From: Pseudomonadota bacterium
GTDB taxonomy: Bacteria; Pseudomonadota; Alphaproteobacteria; Rhizobiales; Devosiaceae
Length of the DNA: 64,000 bases
Assembly (NCBI GenBank): GCA_023388175.1
Contig: JAEWGT010000011.1
Location: forward strand, 62,001 to 126,000
Direction of reading: 5' to 3'
Part shown: piece by piece, positions 24,565 through 32,700 of the stretch
How positions within the stretch are numbered: position 1 is the first letter of the stretch
How the letters are laid out: each line of letters begins with the position of its first letter
Position numbers and translations under genes: made by a program
Notes under the pieces: model-generated
The model's database searches: none
The model's input: only the letters and a program-made list of their open reading frames with translations
What the model was told of the DNA's origin: nothing

Positions 24565-25365
24565 TCAATGCTCATGACGATGCCCCACATGCTCATGCCC
24601 ATGGTGGTGCTCTTCACCCACCACGCACCCATCCGCATGATGCTCATGGTCATGATGATGCTCGTAGATTGCCAGCGTCGAGGCGGCCCGCTCGCCGAAC
24701 AGCGCCAGATATTCCTTGCTGGTCTTGACCGCATTGGGCGTGCCGCGGCAACACACATGCCCGTTGAGGCAAATGACGGTATCGGTCTCGGCCATCACCA
24801 CATGCAGGTCATGGGAAATCATCAGCACCCCGGCCTCTGTGCTGTCGCGGATCTGCCGGATCAACTGGTAGAGCGCCACCTCGCCTGAAAAATCCACACC
24901 CTGTACCGGCTCGTCCAGCACCAGCAGATCGGGCTTCCTGATCATCGCCCGCGCGAACAGCACCCGCTGGAATTCGCCGCCCGACAATTCCTGTACCGCC
25001 GCCTTGCGCAGCCGCAGCGCGCCCACCGCATCCAGCGCCGCTGCAATCTCGCGGTCCGAATAGCTGTCCGTCAGCGTCATCAGCCTCTCGACATTGAGCG
25101 GCAGCGTCCAGTCGATGGCCAGCTTCTGCGGCACATAGCCGATGCGCAGCCCCGGCTTGCGCGTCACGCTGCCCATATCCGGCTTCAGCACGCCGGTCGC
25201 CATCTTGGCTGTGGTGGACTTGCCCGACCCGTTCGGCCCGATCAGGGTCACGATCTCGCCCCGTGCAATGGTGAGGTCCACGCCCTCCACCAACACCCGG
25301 CCACCCCGGCGCACCCCGGCATTGCTTAGCGTGATCAGGTTTTCTCTTTGCACGATTTTATGCAC
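24565..25365 (-). CDS. znuC: Zinc ABC transporter ATP-binding protein ZnuC
   Basis: 266-residue ATPase. Walker A GPNGSGKST, signature LSGGEFQR, Walker B LLVLDEP and the H-loop SHDLHVV are all present. The C-terminal tail (about 30 residues) is rich in His/Asp/Glu (HHHDHEHH, EEHHHGHEH), a likely zinc buffer or sensor. Start at GTG 25365 is inferred from GGAG 10 bases upstream; GTG 25353 is possible. A longer in-frame extension reaching 25560 would cross the Zur boxes and is rejected. Confidence 0.93.
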   Translation of the reverse strand: MHKIVQRENLITLSNAGVRRGGRVLVEGVDLTIARGEIVTLIGPNGSGKSTTAKMATGVLKPDMGSVTRKPGLRIGYVPQKLAIDWTLPLNVERLMTLTDSYSDREIAAALDAVGALRLRKAAVQELSGGEFQRVLFARAMIRKPDLLVLDEPVQGVDFSGEVALYQLIRQIRDSTEAGVLMISHDLHVVMAETDTVICLNGHVCCRGTPNAVKTSKEYLALFGERAASTLAIYEHHHDHEHHADGCVVGEEHHHGHEHVGHRHEH

Positions 25366-25383
25366 GAAATTTCGGCTCCATTC

Positions 25384-25426
25384 CTCCCCTCCCCGTGAGG
25401 AAGGGGCCAGGGTGGGGTGGGGTGAT
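25384..25426. repeat. Degenerate CCTCCCC palindrome upstream of znuC
   Basis: CTCCCCTCCCCGTGAGGAAGG followed by GGCCAGGGTGGGG. A diverged copy of the same repeat, in the znuC leader between the start codon and the Zur boxes. Confidence 0.6.
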
Positions 25427-25493
25427 GCGCTTCGCCCCTGGGCGGCGACCAATTGCAAACTCTTTCCACAACCCGTCTTGACGTCCTTCAATA

Positions 25494-25508
25494 CGTTATA
25501 GCATAACG
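25494..25508. promoter_or_regulatory. Zur box 1 in znuA-znuC divergent promoter
   Basis: CGTTAT-AGC-ATAACG, a perfect inverted repeat matching the GTTATA/TATAAC style of Zur operators in alphaproteobacteria. Location between znuC and znuA fits repression of both. Confidence 0.8.
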
Positions 25509-25517
25509 TTGCCGCAA

Positions 25518-25533
25518 GCGTAATAACATAACA
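25518..25533. promoter_or_regulatory. Putative Zur box 2
   Basis: GTAATAACATAAC at 25520-25532, an imperfect copy of the same dyad 12 bases from box 1. Two adjacent half-matching sites suggest cooperative binding or separate control of each promoter. Confidence 0.6.
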
Positions 25534-25571
25534 TGTCGTTTTCGACTTCCCCTTTGCCAAGAGGCCAGACG

Positions 25572-26594
25572 ATGCAAAAATTCACCCTCCCTCTCGCCGC
25601 CCTCGTCACGCTTCTGCTGGCCGGCACCAGTATCGCGGCCCCCGCCGTCGTCGCCTCCACCAAGCCGGTTCACTCGCTGGTCAGTGCTGTCATGGGCGAG
25701 GCGGGCAACCCCACGCTGCTCGTGAAGGGCGCCGCTTCCCCCCATAACTATTCGCTGCGTCCCTCCGATGCGGCAGCGCTGGAAAGCGCCGACGTGGTCT
25801 TTTGGACCGGCCACGGCATGGAGCTTTTCCTTGCCGATGCACTCGATACGCTGGCCACCAATGCCCAGGTCGTTGAATTGGCCGAAACCGATGGCATCAC
25901 CCTGCTGCCCGTTCGCGAAGGTGGCGCCTTCGAAGCTCATTCTCATGGGGATGATGACCACGGTCACGATCATGCGCATGATGACCACGACCACGAACAT
26001 GACCACGACGATCATGCCCATGAGCACGATCATGGCGATCACGCCCATGAAGAGCACGCTCATGAAGAGCATGCCCATGACGAAGGCGACATGCATTTCT
26101 GGCTCGACCCGGAAAATGCCCGGCTGATGGTCACGCAGATCGCCGCGGTCCTGTCCGAGGCCGATCCGGATAATGCCACGACCTATCAGGCCAATGCCGA
26201 AGCCGAACTGGTCCGCCTGGAAGACCTGACCGCTGAGCTGAATGAAACGCTGGCGCCGGTCGCGGGAAAGCCCTTCGTCGTCTTCCACGACGCCTATCAG
26301 TATTTTGAGGCTCGTTTCGGCCTTGAAGTGGCGGGCGCGGTCACTGTCTCCCCCGAAGCCATGCCCGGCGCCGCGCGCATCGATCAATTGCGCGCCAGGG
26401 TTGCCGAACTGGGCGCCACCTGCGTCTTTGCCGAGCCCAACTTCGAGCCCGCTATCGTTCGCACCATTGTCGAAGGCACCGACGCCAAGGCAGGCGTACT
26501 CGATCCCGAAGGCGCCTCGCTCACCGAAGGTCCGGACCTCTATCCCGAACTGCTGCGCGGCCTCGCCACGAGCCTTGTCGATTGCCTGGGCTGA
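25572..26594 (+). CDS. znuA: Periplasmic zinc-binding protein ZnuA
   Basis: 340-residue solute-binding protein of the cluster A-I (metal) type. Signal peptide (about 1-22, ending SIAAPA). Metal-ligand regions: KPVHSLV (His near residue 33), HNYSLRPSD, MHFWLDPEN after the loop, and VVFHDAYQYF. An unusually long His/Asp/Glu-rich loop (about residues 120-177, repeated HDH/HEHD units) would collect zinc. ATG 25572 is chosen since the in-frame ATG at 25533 lies within the operator region. Confidence 0.95.
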   Translation: MQKFTLPLAALVTLLLAGTSIAAPAVVASTKPVHSLVSAVMGEAGNPTLLVKGAASPHNYSLRPSDAAALESADVVFWTGHGMELFLADALDTLATNAQVVELAETDGITLLPVREGGAFEAHSHGDDDHGHDHAHDDHDHEHDHDDHAHEHDHGDHAHEEHAHEEHAHDEGDMHFWLDPENARLMVTQIAAVLSEADPDNATTYQANAEAELVRLEDLTAELNETLAPVAGKPFVVFHDAYQYFEARFGLEVAGAVTVSPEAMPGAARIDQLRARVAELGATCVFAEPNFEPAIVRTIVEGTDAKAGVLDPEGASLTEGPDLYPELLRGLATSLVDCLG

Positions 26595-26603
26595 TCGAGG
26601 AGC

Positions 26604-26627
26604 AGGGGCGCGCCGCGGCGTGCCCCT
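26604..26627. terminator. GC-rich hairpin between convergent genes
   Basis: AGGGGCGCGCC / GGCGTGCCCCT, a near-perfect 11-bp stem followed by ATTT on the plus strand. It lies 10 bases after the znuA stop and touches the stop of the convergent DUF486 gene, so it may serve both. The T-run is weak. Confidence 0.45.
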
Positions 26628-26982
26628 ATTTCAGCGGTCCCTTGAAGATGAAAAACGCCCCCAGCGCGATCATCGTAAAGCCAATCCCGTGATTCCAGGT
26701 GAGTTTCTCGCCCAGGTAAAACACCGCGAACAGCATGAAGACCGACAGCGAAATCACTTCCTGAATGGTCTTGAGTTCGGCCGCCGAATAGACGGCATGG
26801 CCGATCCGGTTGGCCGGAACGGCCAGCCAATACTCGAAAAACGCGATCCCCCAGGAAATCATCACCACCACCCACAGCGCCGCGCTGGGGAATTTCAGGT
26901 GTCCATACCAGGCAAAGGTCATGAACAGATTGGAGGCGATCAGAAGCCCGATCGGGGCCAGCGTGGCAAAGTTGAAGCCCAT
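26626..26982 (-). CDS. DUF486 / DMT-family small membrane protein
   Basis: 118 residues, four hydrophobic helices. Contains the family-typical LFMTFAWYGHLKF, WGIAFFEYWLAVPANRIGH and ELKTIQEVISLSVFMLFAVFYLGE segments. The family belongs to the drug/metabolite transporter superfamily; function unknown. Start at 26982 gives the canonical short N-terminus. Confidence 0.85.
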   Translation of the reverse strand: MGFNFATLAPIGLLIASNLFMTFAWYGHLKFPSAALWVVVMISWGIAFFEYWLAVPANRIGHAVYSAAELKTIQEVISLSVFMLFAVFYLGEKLTWNHGIGFTMIALGAFFIFKGPLK

Positions 26983-27066
26983 GTGAGCACCGCAAGAAAA
27001 CCGGCATAGCCCGGCTGGCCCTTGTATCACTCTCCTTGCGGCAGAAAAGCGGGAATTTTCGGCGCC

Positions 27067-27324
27067 TCACCGCGCCTTGGTCGGCTGCTCCAGCGAGAAG
27101 ATTTCGTCGCTGACATCGTCGATTTTCTTGCGCACCAGCGCCTGCGCATCATGCAGCCCGCGATTGTAAAAATAGGCGCCCATCTTGTCGGCGAAAAACT
27201 GCATCAGCATTTCCGCCGGAATGGCGCCGATGGACTGGTCCAGCTCCTCGCGGAAATAGTCCTGGATTTCACCGACAATCGCCTTGGTTTCCTCGCGGTC
27301 GAACTTGATGGGCTTCATGGGCAT
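27067..27324 (-). CDS. DUF2164 family protein
   Basis: 85-residue soluble protein. The core KFDREETKAIVGEIQDYFREEL, GAIPAEMLMQFFADKMGAYFYNRGLHDAQAL fits DUF2164, a small helical family of unknown function. Start at 27324 has AGGA 4-5 bases upstream; ATG 27318 is an alternative. Confidence 0.85.
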   Translation of the reverse strand: MPMKPIKFDREETKAIVGEIQDYFREELDQSIGAIPAEMLMQFFADKMGAYFYNRGLHDAQALVRKKIDDVSDEIFSLEQPTKAR

Positions 27325-27419
27325 GGGGTCCTGTTTCAGGCCCCGTTCATATCCTGAGTCGGCAATTGTCGGGCGACCCTGCATGAGGCAAAATGGTCCA
27401 CCCGAGGAGAACTTCTGAA

Positions 27420-28061
27420 ATGCCCGCTCGTCTGTCGATCGTCGCCTTCATTGCTGCGCTGCTCGCCACCACGCCTCTGTCCGCCGCCGCGTCGGAGATC
27501 GAGGCCGTCACCTGTTCCGGCGTCTTCGGCCCGGAGTCGAGCGAGGCTCTGGTCAGGCAAACATTTGGCGCGGACAATGTCGTCACTGGCATGGTCTATG
27601 GCCCCGAGGGCATGGAACTGCTCGCCACCACCGTTTTCGGCGATGATCCCGACCGCGCCATGCAATTCGGCTGGTGGGACGATGAGAACCGGACCTATCT
27701 CTCCTATGTCAATCTCGCCCCCAACCAGACCGCGCCCGGCGGCGTGCGCCTCGGCATGAGCGTGGCCGAAGTCGAAGCGCTCAATGGCGAGCCTTTCAAT
27801 GTCGGCGGCTTCTGGTGGGATTATGGCGGCTACGCCAATATCGAAGCCGGCGCCCTCTCCGGCGAGCAGGATGGCGGCTGCTATCTCTCCATCCGCTTTG
27901 CTCCCGCAGACGAGGATATCGGCGATCTCGATATTTCCCCCGTCGCGGGCGAAGTGCAGGTGCCCTCGGCCGAGCCGCTTCTCGAAACGCTCGATACCCG
28001 CGTTCAGGTCCTCTCCATCGGATATGCCTGGCCCGAGGATCTCCCCCAGCCCGAATATTGA
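27420..28061 (+). CDS. Secreted hypothetical protein
   Basis: 213 residues with a clear signal peptide (LSIVAFIAALLATTPLSAAAS). Two cysteines (VTCSGVFG, GGCYLSIRF) may pair. The centre has GGVRLGMSVAEVEALNG, resembling the 'G-M-s-x-x-E-v' motif of proteins such as BamE-like or SH3-type periplasmic domains, but I cannot assign a family. GAGGAG lies about 10 bases before the ATG. It precedes the B12 riboswitch. Confidence 0.7.
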   Translation: MPARLSIVAFIAALLATTPLSAAASEIEAVTCSGVFGPESSEALVRQTFGADNVVTGMVYGPEGMELLATTVFGDDPDRAMQFGWWDDENRTYLSYVNLAPNQTAPGGVRLGMSVAEVEALNGEPFNVGGFWWDYGGYANIEAGALSGEQDGGCYLSIRFAPADEDIGDLDISPVAGEVQVPSAEPLLETLDTRVQVLSIGYAWPEDLPQPEY

Positions 28062-28087
28062 CCCGGCCCCGGCCAAGGGCGTAATGC

Positions 28088-28312
28088 TGGTGCCGTGACG
28101 GTTCCCCGCGCCCGGAGCGGCAAGGGGATCAAAAGGGAACACGGTGCGACGTACCCATCAGGGCGCAAATCCGTGGCTGCCCCCGCAACTGTAAGCGGTG
28201 GGCGCTCTCATTCTGCCACTGGTCTTTAGGCATCGGACACCCGATGCCAGCAAAGATCGGGAAGGCGAGGGCGCTGCATTCACCGTGAGCCAGGAGACCT
28301 GCCGGCACATGA
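28088..28312 (+). promoter_or_regulatory. Cobalamin (B12) riboswitch
   Basis: Contains the ordered signatures of the AdoCbl riboswitch: a 5' GGTGCCGTGACGG element with its partner GGGAACACGGTGCGA, the CCCGCAACTGTAAGCGG core, and the B12 box GAGCCAGGAGACCTGCC at about 28287-28303. It is followed by cobW after about 120 bases, so adenosylcobalamin should repress cobW-cobN-cobO. Confidence 0.95.
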
Positions 28313-28431
28313 GGGCAATCGGCCCTCCCTGTTGACGGCTGTCGGGCGGACGGCGGGCAGTGCTGGCGGCCTCACGGCCGCTTTGTGCGCTCGTCCATAC
28401 TGCCCCCAAGGTAATACGAGGCGCGCGCATC

Positions 28432-29490
<1,059 letters not shown>

Positions 29491-29510
29491 GACCCTGCGC
29501 ATGGTCTGCG

Positions 29511-29640
29511 TGCAGCACCCCCACCCCAACCCTCCCCTCAAGGGGGAGGGGGCCGATCTGTGTCTGCGGCACCCTGCTGCCCAACACGCCGGCCCAGAAC
29601 CCCTCCCCCTTGAGGGGAGGGGCAGGGGTGGGGGTGCTGC
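29511..29640. repeat. Inverted pair of CCTCCCC palindromes between cobW and cobN
   Basis: Left arm TGCAGCACCCCCACCCC then CCTCCCCTCAAGGGGGAGG (about 29511-29552); right arm CCCCTCCCCCTTGAGGGGAGG then CAGGGGTGGGGGTGCTGC (about 29600-29640). Nearly identical in order and sequence to the znuC-znuB copy. It fills most of the 210-base gap; nothing else is visible there. Confidence 0.9.
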
Positions 29641-29700
29641 GCCCTCCGACGGCGCGATGCCTGTACAATTCCGCCCATCCTCGCTTGTCGAGACCCGCTA

Positions 29701-32700
29701 ATGCACCTCCTCTCCGCACAGGCCGGTGCTATCCAGCAGGAAGGCGAGGCCATCGACCTCGCGCAATCTCCCGGCGCCTATATCTTTGCCTCCTCGGCCG
29801 ATAGCGAACTGGCCATGCTGGCCGGGGCGGCCGACCGGGCAGGGGAGGACCAGCTCCGCCTCGCCAATCTCCTGCGCCTGTCAAACAATCTCTCGGTCGA
29901 TATGTGGCTCGACCAGACCGTGCAGCACGCACGCCTCGTCGTCCTCCGCCTCATAGGCGGCGCCGCCTATTTCCAATATGGCGTCGATGAACTCACCGCC
30001 CTCTGCACCAACAGGGGCATCCCGCTCGTCCTTCTCCCCGGCGACGCCAATCCCGACCCGATCCTCCAATCCCGCTCCACCATTCCGCCCCAGGACTGGA
30101 CCAGTCTCCACCACCTCTTCATCGCCGGCGGCCCCGAAAACGCCGACGCGATCCTTGCAGCCTTCGCCGCACTCGCTGCCTCTTCACCTCTCCCTCTGGG
30201 GGAGAGGTCGGCTGCATCGCAGCCGGGTGAGGGGGCCTTCTTGGGCGCTCTTGCCTCCCACCCCTTTCCCCGCTTCGGCCTCTGGCACCCCAAAACCGGC
30301 ATGACCGACCAGGCCGGCCTCCGCGCCCTGCACACCGAACTTTCCAATCCAACGTCATTGCCGGGCTTGTCCCGGCAATCCATGGACCACCGGAACCAGC
30401 CCGGTGGCGACGATAGTCAGTTGCATCCGAGCGCGTCCCGGGACGCCGATCGCCTCCACATCCCCATCCTCTTCTACCGCGCCGCCCTCGAAGGCGCCGG
30501 CACCGCCACGCTCGACGCATTGGTGACAGAGCTCGAAGCCCGCAGCCTCGCCCCGGTGCCCGTCGTTGTCTCTTCGCTCAAGGAGGCCGCCTGCATCGCC
30601 TTCGTGCAGCAGGTATTCGCCGCCTTCCCGCCTTCGGCCATCTTCAATCTCACTGCATTCGCCCTCGGCGTCGCCGATCTGCCGGAAGCGCAAAACCCCT
30701 TTATGGGCACCGACGCCCCGGTGATCCAGCTCATCCAGTCCGGCCGGCCCGAGGCGCAATGGCAGGCCGACCCGCAGGGCCTCTCGTCCAAGGACATGGC
30801 CATGTATCTGGTCATGCCCGAAGTCGATGGCCGCATCGGCGGCATCCTTGTCGGCCACAAGGCCGATGCCGTCTGGCACGAACGCACCCAATGCCCGCTT
30901 TCTGCCTATGCGCCCGATCCCGGCGGCATCACCCGCGCCGTCGACCTCGCCCACAACTGGGCCCGCCTCCGCCACACGCCCCGCGCCGAGCGCAAGCTCG
31001 CCATCATCCTCGCCAACTACCCCATCCGCGACGGCCGCCTCGCCAACGGCGTCGGCTACGACGCGCCGGAAAGCACAGTGCGCATGCTGATGGCACTGGA
31101 GCGGGCTGGGTACGATCTCGATGGTAAGGCTCCTGTCGCTCCCTCCCCCCTTGAGGGGGAGGGCCGGGGTGGGGGGTGGCGCAGTGACCCACTGATGGAC
31201 CCCCACCCTCAGTCCCTCCCCTCAAGGGGGAGGGAGGCGACCCCGCTGGTCTTCGGCAATGCTAGAACCGTTCAGGACAAAAGCTCCAGAGCCCGGCGCC
31301 TTCGAGCCGAACAAACCGTCCCCGAACGCGTGCTCTGGCCGCTGCTGAAGACCTTCGCTGCCCAGGGCGTGAAATTCCGCCGTCAGGTGCCTCTGGGCAA
31401 ATACATTGCCGACTTCGCCAGCCATCATCCAAAGCTTGTCATCGAGCTCGACGGCGATACCCACTTCACCGCACCCGGCGAGGCAAGAGACCAGGTTCGC
31501 ACGAGCTTCCTCAAATCCATCGGATACGACGTACTGCGCTTCACAAATGCCGACCTCGCCAATCCGGATGGCATCTGGCAAACCATTTCCGCCAAAATCA
31601 ACGATCTCTCGGCTCGTACCCTTCCCTACCCCTTGAGGGGAGGGAGCGAGGGAGGGGCTGGTGCGGCTTCGGCCAGGATGTTTCCCCACACCTCCGCCGA
31701 CCTCATAACCCTCCTCACCTCCGGTCCCACCAACGCCACCCCCCAGCGCGGCACCAGCTCCGCCGTCCTCCCGCTCTCCCACTACGCCACCCTCTTCGCC
31801 AACCTCCCTGAGGAAACCCGCGCCGCCATCAGCGCGCGCTGGGGCGATCCGGCCACCGATCCCTTCATCCGCGATGGCGCCTTCCATCTGCCTGCCCATC
31901 GCTTCGGCAATGTCGTTCTCCTGCTCCAGCCCGCGCGCGGCTGGCATCTGGACGAGACCGAAAGCTATCACGATCCCAATCTCGTCCCGCCCCATGCCTA
32001 TGTCGCCGCCTATCTCTGGCTGCGCCACGACTTCGGCGCCCATGCCATGGTGCATAATGGCAAGCATGGCACGCTCGAATGGCTGCCGGGCAAATCCGCT
32101 GCGCTCGATGCCGATTGCTATCCCGATGCGCTCTGGGGCCAGCTGCCCCATCTCTATCCCTTCATCGTCAATGATCCCGGCGAGGGCACCCAGGCCAAGC
32201 GCCGCACCGGTGCCGTCATCATCGACCATCTCGTCCCCCCGCTGACCCGCGCCGAGACCTATGGGCCGCTCAAGGACCTCGAAGCTCTGCTCGATGAATA
32301 TTACGCCGCCTCCGGCATGGACCGCCGCCGGTTGTCTTTGCTCAAGCGCCGCATTCTCGACTTTACCCGCGACAGCCGTCTTGATCAGGACATCGGCCTG
32401 CCCGAGGACGAGACCGAAGCCCTGATCAGGATCGACAACTTCCTTTGCGATCTGAAGGAAGCCCAGATACGCGACGGGTTGCACATCTTCGGCACCGCGC
32501 CAGAGGGAGGGATGGCGCGAGACCTTGCCGTCGCATTGGCCAGAGTGCCACGCGGCGATGCCCCCGGGGATAACTCGCTGATCCGTGCGCTGGCCGATGA
32601 TTTGAAGCTGGGTTTCGATCCGCTCACAGCCCGGTTGAGTGAGAAATGGACCGGGCCGGCAATTCATCGTTCAGATTTCTTTCATCATGAGGAGCCAGGG

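Noticed and set aside
25366..25560. N-terminal extension of znuC up to 25560
   Set aside because: It would read through the Zur boxes and a degenerate palindrome and has no ABC-family sequence.
25938..26094. Possible DNA tandem array (CATGACCACGAC-like units)
   Set aside because: This is the His/Asp-rich loop of ZnuA; repetition follows the protein sequence.
31125..31680. Intein in cobN
   Set aside because: No splicing-block residues at the edges and no Hint-domain motifs; the insert is a DUF559 domain with flanking DNA palindromes.
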